DNA from: Mixophyes australis
Taxonomy: Eukaryota > Chordata > Amphibia > Anura > Limnodynastidae
Assembly: GCA_036250195.1 (NCBI GenBank)
Contig: JAVHZZ010000011.1
Span: forward strand, 49,126,811-49,190,810
DNA: 64,000 nucleotides
Direction: 5' to 3'
Both the position numbers and the translations under genes were made by a program. The number at the start of each line of letters is the position of its first letter. The stretch's first letter is position 1. Shown here piece by piece: positions 29,401 through 42,400 of this stretch. Below the pieces are notes generated by a model that was given only the letters and a program-made list of their open reading frames with translations, did no database searches and was not told the origin of the DNA.

Positions 29401-32400
29401 GATGAGACTAACCAAAAAAATATAGAACAAATTGTCAAACACTTAGCCCTCTATTTTCCAGTAGTAGTAAATTGGAGTAAGATTTTCACCATAAAACAAA
29501 AGGATAGTGAAACAGCCTCAGATTACTTTACTAGAGCTATAGCAGCGATAACACAGTTTACTGGGATATCCAACATAGGGGAGGACCCACATCATAGGGA
29601 AGTAGCTGTAGGAGTATTAATGGATGGCCTTAGAGAAAATTTAAAAACCAGAGTACAAACCACATTACCTAATTGGAGAGGCATCACAGTAGATTCTCTT
29701 AGGGAGTCTGCTGTGGAGCATGACAAAAACCTTTTTAGGAAGAAGGAAGAGAAAAGTGATAGGTTAATGACGGTGAGTATACAGGCTCCAGAGGGGATGC
29801 ATACACGACCACCAGCATACAAACCATATAACAAGAAACCTAAAGTGATCAGATGTTTCAGGTGTAACGAAGAAGGCCATTACGCAAGAAATTGTAACAA
29901 AGCGAGACAGGATACACATATGGTTAGGGAATCACATAGGTATCCTCCACGGAGAAACACACATAGGCAAGAGAACACACAGTTACCTGCGCATGTTATA
30001 GCAGCAAATGTTGTGCGGGAAAGCAATAGTCAGTGCTAGGGGTCAGGTCATACCTGTAGTCTACAGCCAGTGAGGTTAACTGAGAGTCAGAGTGAACCAA
30101 CAATGATAGTTGACATAGCTGGTAGGAAAGAAACTTTTCTTGTAGATACAGGGGCGGCCCGATCTGTGATAACCTCTCCTTTCAATCTACAGGTGACCAG
30201 TAAAACAATTCCAGCCATCGGGGTAATGGGAAAAGTGTTGCATTATCCACTAACTAAACCAGCTGAGGTTACTATCGGGCCCCTGCATACCAAGCATTCG
30301 TTTCTCTTGGCTGCGGCGGCTCCTACTAACTTGCTAGGGAGAGACTTGTTATGTAAAATGGGATGTGTCATATACTGTACTTCTGATGGTGTGTTCTTAG
30401 ATATACCGGAGAAGGTCGCACATGAGGTACAGGATATATTGGACACCCCTCAAAGGTTAATGTTACACTCTCCTGTTATAGAACAAAGTCCATCTCAAGT
30501 AAAGGGGATGTTGCTGGAAATACCAGGTTCACTATGGACCAGAGATGGACAGCACACTGGACTGATGGCAAACGTAGCCCCTGTCATGGTCAATCTAAAA
30601 AGTGGTAGGATAGCTCCAAAAATCCCACAGTATCCATTAAAACCGGAGGTGGAACTAAGGGTATATCCTGTTATTGAGAGGCTGTTACAACAAGGGATTT
30701 TAATTCGTACAGCCAGTACAGCAAATAGTCCCATTTTCCCTGTAAAGAAGAATGGGGGGAGGGGCTATAGATTAGTCCAGGACTTAAGGGGAATTAATAA
30801 AGTTGTTGAGAGCCAATTCCCCGTAGTGCCGAATCCAGCTGTCATCCTCATGCAGATTCCACCGTCTGCCAGTCATTTTACTGTCATTGAGCTATGTTCT
30901 GCTTTCTTCTCAGTCCCTCTTCACCCTGACTGTCAATACCTTTTTGCATTATCCTACAGGGGAGTGCAATACACATGGACCAGACTACCCCAGGGGTTCA
31001 TTGACAGCCCCAGTATTTTCTCCCAAGCCTTACATGACTGTTTGCAATCCTTTCAACCCCACAATGGGTCTGTTCTAATTCAATATGTGGACGATTTGTT
31101 GCTGTGCTCTGATTCTTTTATGTCATGTTTACATGATACTAAATTGTTGTTACTTCATCTTTCACAAACATGGCACAAGGTGGCAAAGGATAAATTACAG
31201 CCATGTCAGACTAAGGTCAAATACCTAGGACACTGCCTCACTAAGGGGCTAAGACACCTGACAACCGACAGGATTGAGGCCATACAACACATGACTCTGC
31301 CGTAGAGCCAGAAGCAGATTCGTACTTTCCAGGGGATGTGGGGATACTGTAGATCCTGGATCCCAGGTTTTTCTATTCTGGCATTACCATTGCAGGAGCT
31401 AGTCTCTTCCTCAAAACCAGAACGTGTTGTACACACAGAAGAGTCAGAGCAAGCGTTCCCTAATCTTAAAGATAGTCTGACTAGAGCACCTGCATTGGGA
31501 ATACCTGATTATGAAAAGCCTTTTGAGCTATTTTGTACAGAAGCTGATGGTTGTGCAGCAGGTGTCCTCGCACAGAAACATGGTGACGCTAGCAGACCAG
31601 TAGCATACTACAGTGCACAATTAGACAATGTGGCAAGATCACTTCCAACATGTCTCAGAAGTATAGCAGCAACGGCTCTTCTGGTAAGTAAGAGCGAGGA
31701 CGTAGTATTAGGACATAATTCAACTATCTATACACCCCATGCTGTATCAGCTCTGTTAAATTTAGCCCAAACCAGACATGTTTCTTCAGCTAGATTCACA
31801 AAGTGGGAACTAGCCCTGATGGCACCCTCAAACATCACCATCAAATGATGTAGCCCCTTAAATCCAGCTACATACCTTCCGTATGTGTCTCTAGAGACAC
31901 AAAGGGTGGGAGGTGAGGAGACCCTGGTTGATGATGAGTTAGGCAAGAATACTGACACGCATGACTGTATGGAACACCTGAATCAGACCTTTACTGCAAG
32001 GCCCGACATACGTGACACCCCCTTAGAAAATGTAGATTTTACGTTTTATACAGACGGGAGTTGTCATAGACAGACAGAGACGGGAGAGCTATGTACTGGT
32101 TACGCTGTTGTAGACGATCAGGATGTGGTAGAACTTGAACCCCTTGGTCCACCTCACTCAGCCCAGGTGGCGGAACTACTAGCACTAAGGAGAGCGTGTG
32201 AATTGGCAGAGGGTAAATCAGCCTATATACTGACTCTAGGTATGCCTTCGGGGTAGTGCACGATTTTGGGGCCCTTTGGCGTCTTAGAAACTTTACGACA
32301 GCAGCAGGTACACCAGTGGCACACTCACAACACATAAAAGGACTTCTGACAGCGATACAGTTACCCAGAACAGTAGCCGTCATAAAGTGCAAAGCCCATA

Positions 32401-35400
32401 CCTTTGAAGAAGACCCAGTGTCATTGGGCAACAACAGGGCAGACGAAGCTGCTAAATGGGCAGCAGGGCAACCTATGACTGTATCGACCGAGACTATGAT
32501 GGTTTTTCAGACATTAGACATGCAGAAATTAATTAAAATGCAAGATTTGTGTTCCCTGCAGGAAAAGGCGGTCTGGAAGGCGAAGGGATGTGGTCAAGAG
32601 TCCTCAGGACTCTGGAGGGATGGACAAGGTAAGCCTGTAGCTCCCCGAACATACTATCCAAGCCTGGCTGAAGCAGCACACGGTGTGACTCACCTGGGTA
32701 AAGAAGGTATGTGCAAACTGGTGAGAGCATACTGGTGTGCTCCCGGATTTTCCTCTCAGGCTGGTAAGAAAGCAATGTCATGTCTTACTTGTTTGAGGAA
32801 AAATGTTGGGAAAACTATTCCAACTGAGCCATCCCACATCCCTCCTACAGACGGACCTTTTCAAGTAATACAAATTGACTATAGCCAATTACCACCGTGC
32901 AGGAATCTAAAGTATGTGTTAGTGTGTATTGATGTGTTTTCCGGTTGGGTAGAAGCAAATCCGGCAGCCACTAATACTGCTGTGTTCACTGCAAAGAAAA
33001 TTGTACAAGACTTTGTGTGTAGGTTCGGTATCCCTAGAATCATTGAAAGTGATAGGGGTACCCATTTTACTGGTGATATCTTCCAAAATATGTGTAAACT
33101 CATGGGAATCGGTAGCAGACTTCACACCCCTTTACCGACCACAAGCCAGTGGTAAGGTGGAGAGAGTAAACGGTACTATAAAGAACAAGCTTGGTAAGAT
33201 AATGGCTGAAACTGGGTTGGCATGGCCTGAGGCCTTGCCATTGGTCCTCCATAGCATACGGACCACTCCTAGACCTCCTCTTAATCTGTCCCCCTTTGAG
33301 ATACTGTTCGGACAACAGCCTCATTTGATCGTGAGTCCACAAGACGACTTGAAGTGTAATAATGAAGTGACTGTACAATATCTTATAAGAATGAGTAGAC
33401 AGCTAAAACAACAACAACAAAAACTAAAAATGCTGTCACCTGGTATGCCAGAAACCAACTGTCATGATGTTGAACCTGGAGACTATGTTATGATCCGCAA
33501 TTTATTACGTTCAGGTTGTTTAACAGACCGTTGGGAAGGCCCGTACCAAGTGCTGCTGACCAGTACTACATCACTGAAGGTTGCAGAGAGAGACACTTGG
33601 GTCCATTCCACCCACTGCAGGAGAGTCCACAATCCGGAGAAAGTGCAAAATAAAACCAAGACTGACGACATAGATCTGTCACTTGTGAGTCTGTTCCGGG
33701 AGACCTAAAGCCTGCAGTCGAGACACCTGAACCAGAGACGTTGCCCCAGAACTATCTTTCCAGCGATGGAGTGGCGGTTTTTGTTTTTCTTTTGTTCCAG
33801 GATTTTCCTTGTTTTGACTCTTTCTAGGACATTCTATTTTTGTGAAGGAGGATGGAGGACGGAGGAAGGTTCTGGGAGTGATACGGATGAGATGGAGGCA
33901 GAAGAAAAGTTATTAGGATACTCAGAGCAGCCCATTATCAAACTTGGTCTGGGGTTTATGAAAAGGTCTGCTAGCTCAGGAACTCAGAGGCAGTGTGAGG
34001 GGCTATTGTCTGATAAGTATTGTATCTGCAAGTTCTGCGACTCCCTAGTTGAAGAGAAATGCATCCAACGATGCCAGTCCCCCAGTACTCTGAATATAGG
34101 CGGGCATCCTTTGGAGGATTATCACTCCCTGGTGGGTAAGGTGCTAAACCAAACCGAGTGTTGGGTGTGCTCTCTTGTGCCGCAAGGGCAGCATAATATA
34201 GGACTAGTACCATTCCCTCTAAACATATCCGAAGTACTCGAATTGAGGGGTGGGAGGCCCATAGACGGAAGGTACAATAACACTAGGTCCCCTAGTCTGA
34301 CGCTTCAACAATACTCAATAGGCAGATCTTTGCTGTGCCTAAACATATCTCATGCAAAGCGCCTGGAGAATTGGGAGGCTGACCTATCAGATCAGACAAT
34401 GGCTCGCCACACTCATTTCAGAGGGAGACTCACAAGGTCACTACTAGGCAGGAATGTTGATGGAAGTCACAAATTAGGGCGTATAACCAAACATAACAAG
34501 GTATCCATTGGAAAAGTCACTACAGATAAATGTAAAACTGTCATTAATGCCGACACGTGTCTAGAGCAAATGGAGACACTAGGCATGGGTAGTTTTATCA
34601 AAACTCTGTGTGATATAATTCATGGGCATACTGTTCCTTATGTTCTCCCTGATGATGTGTATTTTGTTTGTGAAAGGAAAGCTTATTCCTGGGTGACTCC
34701 GAGTTCCAAGGGCTTGTGTTTCTTAGCTAAACTGGTTCCTGAAATCATGACTATTACTCATGAAGAAATGGTTGGTATTCACAAGACTACATCATCACCA
34801 TACATACACACACAGTATGAACACCGTGGCAAGAGAAATATGATTCCTGGTGAGGAGCCCATAGCTACAAAATTGATTAGTTAAACTGCTGGTTTCCAAG
34901 TTATGGTTGCTCTAGACCTCACCAGGACCGCTCGGGGAACATTAAACTTTAAATATATCCAAGACCTAGCTAAATTAATAGATAATATCACCGAGATGTA
35001 TGATGACACTTTCAGGTATACTGGAAGGGAGCTACAAGCGTACAAGAAGGAGTTGGTGCAACATAGACTGGTACTAAATTATTTCACCTCTATTACTGGT
35101 GGGTACTGTGTAACACTGGCCACCCAGTTCGGTGTCAAATGTTGCACGTACATCACTAATAATACGGATGACCCTAAAGAGGTTATAGACCGGAAGATGG
35201 ATGAAATTTTGCAGCTGAAATGGGAATTTCGAAAGAGCCATAATTCTTCGTTATATGAGGTCGGGGAAAAGGTGGCGGGTTGGTTCTCGTGGTTGAACCC
35301 TGTGAAATGGTTCTCCGGTCTGGGGGTACAAGAAATGGTTGCTAGTGTAGGTAAGCTCCTTCTCCTTATACTGGGTGTCATCTTAGCAATTGGTTTAGTT

Positions 35401-37738
35401 GTCAAATGTGTTCCTACTGTGTTGAAATGTGGAAAATGGTCTCATAGGAGTAACACTGAGAAAGAGACTGAAAGGGTGGTACCAGATACCGAGATCATGG
35501 TCTGTGAAGAAGTATTGTATAATCCTGAACTTGAAACAGTGATTGGGTGATAGTTTATTACACTATCAAAGGGTGGAGCTGTCGAAGTCAGCAAATTGGA
35601 TAAAGTCATTTCAATTAAAGTCGAGCTAACTTGGTTGTCTTTGTCTGAAAAGATGCGTACGGTACGCTACGACGTACAAGGTCACGCTACGGCGTGAAAG
35701 GGCGTACGCATCCACTACACGTGGCAGCAACAGTAATTGGTCTTTTACCATACATTCGCACAAACACGCATACTTATGAAATAGTACACATTAATGGTAG
35801 TTGCAACACATAGTCATGTTATGTCGAAATATAGTAGTATTTATATGTTATATTAGAGTTACATGCATATTAGTGAAATACACGGAACAGGTTTAAGGAA
35901 TCATATTATGAGTAGTATCATAATACACCTCTTTACATATCCTACTGTTTGGTTCACTCTGCGAAGGAATCGCAGAGTGCATACACAAGTTATGAATGAT
36001 AGGGAATTATGAACTACTTAAGACAAAGGAATCTTGGCGGGAAGAGCCGAGCATACCCCCTGGAGAGGTGACCCCCTCCTTTGGATTCCTTAGGATGAAC
36101 TAGCCAATGATTGACAACCCCTTGGACCTTCCTGAGACCTGGACCAATAGATGCAAGCTATACCATTTTAATTGTGTTACTGTATTTCTGTGTGTATATA
36201 AGCAGCAGCTTCACATCTAGAGTTCAGACATCCTGTCCCCAGACTTCAGGATTGAATGACTGCACACTGGATCCAGAGCGCCTGCGATAAGTAACGGCTG
36301 TATTTATTATCACTTCGCTTGAGCATATTATTCTACTATTTGCGAATAAATCTTTGTGCGTTGGAAACACAAATCGAGGTTCGACAATCGTTATTGGTTA
36401 GCGACAATACGCACATAACATAGGGTGGACTATATTAGGCAGCAAGTGGACGGTCAGTTCTTGAAGTTAATGTGGAGGCAGTAAAAATGGGCAAGCGCAA
36501 GGATCCGAGTGGTTTTGACAAGGACCAAATTGTGATGGCTAGATAACTGGGTCAAAACAGCAGGTGTTGTGGGTTGATCTCAGTTTGCAGTGGCTAGTAC
36601 CTACCAAAAGTGGTCCAAGGAAAGACAACCGGTGAACTGGCGACAGGGTCATTGGCTCCCAAGGCTAACTGATGCGCGTTGGGAGCGAAAGCTAACCTAT
36701 CTGGTCCAATCTCACAGAAGACCAACTTTAGCACAAATTGTTGAAAAATGTATTGCTGGCATGATAGAAAGGTGTCAGAACACATCGTGAATTGCAGCTT
36801 GCTGCATATGGGGCTGCGTAGCCGGGTCAGAGTGACCATGCTCACCCCTGTATTCTGACAAAAGCGCCTACAATGGGCCAGTGAGCAACAGAACTGGACC
36901 ATGGAGCAATGGAAAAAGGTGGACTGGTCTGATGAATTCTTTTACATCATGTGGATGGCCTAGTGTGTGTGCATCGGCTACCTGCAGAAGAGATGGCACC
37001 AGGATGCACTATGGAAAGAAGGCAAGACGACAGAGCCAGTGTGATGCACTAGGCAATGTTCTGCTGGGAAACCTTGGGTACGGGCATTCATGCGGATGTT
37101 ACTTTGACACGTACAACCTACCCTAAACATTGTTGCAGACAAAGTACACCACTTCATGACAACTGTATTCCCTGATGGTAGTGGCCTCTTTCAGCCACAC
37201 TGCAAAAATTGTTCAAAAATGGTTTGAGGAACACAACAAAGAGTTAAAGGTGTTGACTTGGCTCCAAATTCCTCAGATCTCAATCCGATCAAGCATCTGT
37301 GGGATGTGCTGGAAGAACAAGTCTGTGCCATGGAGGCCCTATCTCACAATTTACAGGACTTAAAGGATCTGCTGCTAAAATCTTGGTGCCAGATACCACA
37401 AGACATCTTCAGAGATCTTGTGGAATCCATGCCTCGACAGGTCAGAGCTATTTTGGCAGTACGACGGAGACCTACACAATATTAGACAGGTGGTTTTAAT
37501 GTTGTGGCCGATCGGTGTATGTATACATATCACAAACTCGTCACAAAAAATGCACTCATGTTTGTACATATCTCTTGAGTCTGGGTGCAGGAACTCCAAG
37601 ACCATGGGACTGTAAAGTACTATAATTAGAAGGCAATTACGGAACTTTTTAAAATCTTGCAGGGTGTATTTCATATTATAAGAAGACTTCTAAGATGGAA
37701 TAAAGACTACAAGATTGGAAAGGTCCTGTGAGGGCATC

Positions 37739-37789
<51 letters not shown>

Positions 37790-39385
37790 CCTCCTTTCTC
37801 TCTTCTCACTCACTCCTTGACCCGCTCCAATCCGGTTTTCGCCCCCTCCACTCCACTGTAACTGTCCTCACTAAGGTCACTAATGACCTCCTCCTCGTTT
37901 ATTCCAAAAGACACTACTCCCTTCTTATTCTTCTTGACCTCTCTGCAGCCTTCAATACTGATGACCACGCACTCCTTTTGCAAACTCTCAATTCTATAGG
38001 CCTCAGTAACATTGTCCTCTCCAGGTTTTCCTCTTACCTCACCAACCGCTCCTTCTCAGTCTCTACACATGACTCCACATCTCCCCCTATTCCCTTACCT
38101 GTTGGCGTTCCTCAAGGTTCCGTTCTTGGCCCCCTGCTTTACTCCCTCTACACCTCCTCCCTAGGTGTCCTTATCATCTCCTTTGGCCTCCAGTACCACC
38201 TCTATGCTGATGATACCCAAATCTATCTTTCATCTCCTGACCTCTCCCCTTCCCTTCTGTCTCGTGTCTCCTGATGTCTCTCAGCCATCTCATCTTGGAT
38301 GTCCCAACGCTTCCTTAAACTCAATATTTCCAAGACTGAACTTATCGTCTTCCCCCCATCCAGGACTCCCCCACCTTCCCCCCCTTTCTATTTCTGTTAA
38401 TAACACTACCCTCGTTTCAGTCCTTCAAGTCTGATGCCTTGGGGTCATCCTTGATTCCTCGCTCTCCTTCAAGCCTCACATTATGTCCCTCTCAAAATCC
38501 TGCTACTTCCAGCTTCGGAAAATATATCCAAAGTTCTCCCCTTTCTCACCATGGAAGTTACAAACCCCTCGTTCACTCACTTGTAATCTCTCGCCTTGAC
38601 TACTGTAACCTCCTTCTCTGTGGCCTACCTGATTCTCGTCTTGATCCTCTTAAGTCTATCCTCAATGCTGCTGCCCGCCTCATTTTTCTCTCCCACCGCT
38701 CTATCTCTGCTGTCTCCCTCCAACAGTCGTTACATTGGCTACTCATGGCCTACAGAATTAAATTTAAACTTCTCACCCTCACCTTTAAAGCTCTTAATCA
38801 GTCCTCCCCTCCCTATATCTCCAATCTCATCTCTTCCTACACTCCTAGCCGTCCCCTCCACTCTGCCTCTGATGGCCGCCTCACTGCTTCACTGATCACC
38901 TCTTCTCACTCCCGTCTCCAGGACTTTGCCCGGGCTGCTCCCCAGCTGTGGAACGATCTTCCATGTTCCATCAGGTTAGCATCTACTCTCAAAGGCTTCA
39001 AGCGTGCCCTTAATACTCATTTCTTCATTCAAGTCTCTCAGTCCTCCTCCTAACTCTCTCCCCCAGTTAGTACCACCCTATTTGTGTCTCCCCTTTCCTT
39101 TAGGATGTAAGCTCTCAGGAGCAGAGCCCTCTTTCCGTGTGTGTTCCTTTCACTATTCCAACACCCTCTGTACCTCTTGGCTTGCTTCCCTAGCCCTATT
39201 TTCTTAAGCTTCGGCCTACTTCTCGCTGATTTCTACCATCACATTTACTCATTGTCCCAGTAATAATTTGATTTGCATTACCATGTTACCTGTGTCTGTG
39301 TATCATGTTGTGTCATGGCTCACTGTTTTTGGTATGTTATGTACGGCGCTGCAGTGCCTTATAAATTAAAGATAATAATAATAAT

Positions 39386-39428
<43 letters not shown>

Positions 39429-42400
39429 TAGCGGCTAATGGCTGAATTTCAACTATTGTTGAAATAATGTCAGCTTTAGAATACTTCTGACGTTGGCCAC
39501 AACATAGACATATATACTGTAATTCAATTTCTCCCACCACCCTCCCTTGTAATTAATTTTACACCATCAGCTTTACCACTCCCCTCCACCAGTCTTCCCC
39601 TGCCATGTAATTACACTCCCCACTGCCACTTTTTATCTTGTATACAAGCAGCAGGCAGAGGAGGGGATATCCCTGGTATCACACACCATGCTGCTGATAT
39701 GGGTCATGCAGTGTAGTAACGTTACCAAAACTCTCTGCCCAAAGCCAAACAGTGACACTGAATAACATGGAATACCCTCATTTATCTACTGCTTGTATAT
39801 AAGGTGGGGGAAGAATGAAATACAGGAGAAGAGGACAGTAGGGCGTAGCACAGGCAGTGGCGATTTGGTCCAGACATTCCTCTGTGGCAGTAAAAGGTGA
39901 CCTGCAGGTTAAAGTAATTGGCCTACCACTGGGAGACCATTTTTTTGCTCATTGTCAGTTGAAGCTTGAATGAGCTGCTTGAAGTCTACTAGCGAAGTCT
40001 TGTGATGGACTAAAATACAGGTGGTTTCTCAGCAATGTATTTAGATATAACAGCCCTTTTGTTTTGCAAATTGAGACTTTTGTTCTGGTTCAGCACCCTT
40101 ATCTTGATTACTAAGAAGAATACTACATTACACTTTACTTTTAACAAAAGCAACAGGGGAAAGTCATGGTTAGTTTACCAATGAGAAGGAGTAAAAAGAA
40201 TAAATAATGTCCACATATTTCAGAGATCATTTTTTTGTCTGTGCCTAGTTATAGTACGTATTTACCTTAGCAAGGATGTTGAGATCAGAGTCTGTTATTA
40301 AACAAGCCATCTCTATGATTTGGTCTTTCTTAATGTCCAATCCAGTCATCTGCAATACAAATAACACACGACCAAAAGATAAAAAAGATATGGGATAGCC
40401 AACAAGCAGTAGGCGTGCTGTAATTCAATTAGCTGAGAGTTGCCTCGCACTTTATTTTTCCCATATGGAATGTGCCAAGAGTACAGTATTTCAATTGTAA
40501 TGATCATGTCTGAAAATAGGGATTAATTCACTCATTTTTGCTCGCACCACTTAAGGGTGTGAGTAAAAATGAAAAAATGAAGGCCTAAATTCAGATATGA
40601 TAACTACTACAGCACTTGTAATTGAATTGCTCTCTGCACATTCTAGGTGGAAAAATAAAGTGCGCGACAGGAGGGAGTAGCTAAACATGAACTCTACAGA
40701 TAGCATCACCTAAATAATGAGCTAAACTAAAAGAGAGGTGTGTAAGTAATTGTGCAGTTTATTTTAGTACCTCATTCTCTATATGATAATTAACTGTTCA
40801 CCCATACAGTCCTCTCAGAAAAAAAAGACATTGGCAGTACAAACAGTTTTATTCTTTCCTCCTCTGCTTTCTTTTCCTTCCTGCAAAAGGTCTTGCAATC
40901 TCTGTCACCAGATTAGGTCTCTTTCCTAAAATTCTAATGGGATGCACTTTGCAACACTATGCATTCCAGGTGCGTTTCAACCCATGAAATAAAAAAATAA
41001 TATACAATAGTGTCACATGCAATAACAGTCCTCACATCCCCTGACTCTCATCATTAATTTAAGCCATAAGCAGAGCTAAACTCAGCAGTATTTTAGGAGG
41101 AAAACAGAAAAGTCCATATAAATAAAGGGGATGGTCTTAAAGTGGTAGTAGGCAGGGCTGGTGTTGGAATCTCCAGCACAGACTGTTTTTACTGGGTGTG
41201 CATGTTGACATGCATTTTGATTTCCTGCACATCTAGTAATACAAATGCAGTGCAGATCTGGATATTTTGGGGACAGATTTATAGTTAGGGTAGGGCATGT
41301 CCTAGATCAACTTTAAATTTCAGTGTAAACATAAAGCTATCCAGTATTTGTGTGCTACATAAAAAAAATCCAGTATTTAACTTGTGTGCAAAATAATAAA
41401 CTAAAATTGTACCATGGTTTTGTCCAGGAGAAAACGCACTCTTTTTTTTTACTTGCTTCCTTAGTGAATCAGGCCCATAGTATGTATGTATATTTAAGTG
41501 TATCTAGACTTCAAATTTCCAAAAAGCATTGATGTGAATTTTTCCTAAATCACTGGCACATTCCCATGCTTGGAAGATTTGTTTTTGAAATCTGCTTTTT
41601 TTGCTGGGATAGTTTGTGAACAACTACAACGTTCACATTACATATTAAATATATTGTGGGATATGTAACCATGTGCAGTTGGGGAAAATTAGGGTTCTCT
41701 CCAGCTTTCTCTATACACTTGTTCTGTCACTCAGCTTTGGCCTAATAAGAGTGTGTAGAGTGCAGTTAATTTCCATAAGGCACAACGGCTTGATTTCTCT
41801 CATTTTTGCTCACACCTCTGCAGGTCTTGTAAAACAACTGCTTTCTGGTATATTACAAGCAGAAAAAAGATGTGAAATGTAACTCGCACCTAACTGAATC
41901 CATCCCTATAACTCCAAGGTGTAGATTCAATTAGCCACGTTGTTCTTTACAACAACACAGTCCACACATTATTACCGTTACTACGGTAATTTCTCAGTGG
42001 ACTTTTGCTCGCAGCTCTTCTCAGTAGAAAAATTACCATAGTAAGAGTAATAATGCACAGCCATTAGCCATTATCGTAGTAACGGTAATAATGTGTGGCA
42101 GAACGCGGCTAACTGAATCTACCCCTAAAGGAGAGATTCAATTTGATGCAAAGCGTCTCCAGGATGTTCGCGAGACACCTCACGTTGGAGATTTGACACT
42201 ATAGAAGTGCGAGCAAAATTGAGCGGAAATTCCTACTGCAATTGTCAGTGCACAACATCTCCGGATTCAGTTAAGAGCAATGTTTCCTTAAGTATGTTAG
42301 GGTACCAAAACATTTCTTATTTTACCTTGCATCTCACAGTTGTTTAATGTACCGTAATATCCAGTGCAGGAGCACATCGCGCAAGGCTCCAACCCTAAAG

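Larger units (their letters stand above)
26637..36420 (+). mobile_element. Gammaretrovirus-like endogenous retrovirus (class I ERV), defective
   Basis: A 9.8 kb provirus with LTRs at 26637-27476 and 35580-36420, flanked by the 4-bp TSD TAGG (26633-26636 and 36421-36424). The order is LTR, tRNA-Pro PBS, gag, pro-pol, env, polypurine tract, LTR. A proline PBS, 4-bp TSD, a single CCHC knuckle, a gag/pol UAG in the same frame and a CWVC motif in SU all point to the gamma-like group. The coding regions carry a frame change in gag, two stops and two frame changes in pol, and one stop in env. The LTRs differ at roughly 15 sites by eye (about 98% identical), so it is fairly young. It lies antisense to REXO2 in intron 2. 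Confidence 0.95.
26585..37517 (+). mobile_element. Mariner/Tc1 relic split by the ERV
   Basis: The right part (36425-37517) starts ggtggactatattaggcagcaag, continues into atgggcaagcgcaaggatcc (36487 on), and ends with ttaatgttgtggccgatcggtgta. This is the characteristic layout of a widespread fish/frog mariner family as I remember it. Transposase pieces include [21 protein letters not shown] (36628-36700) and, at 37258-37485, [19 protein letters not shown] then [12 protein letters not shown]. The left remnant (about 26585-26636, ending cacctgtcatagg) precedes the ERV. The ERV with its 4-bp TSD TAGG interrupts it. The left end is poorly preserved. Confidence 0.7.
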
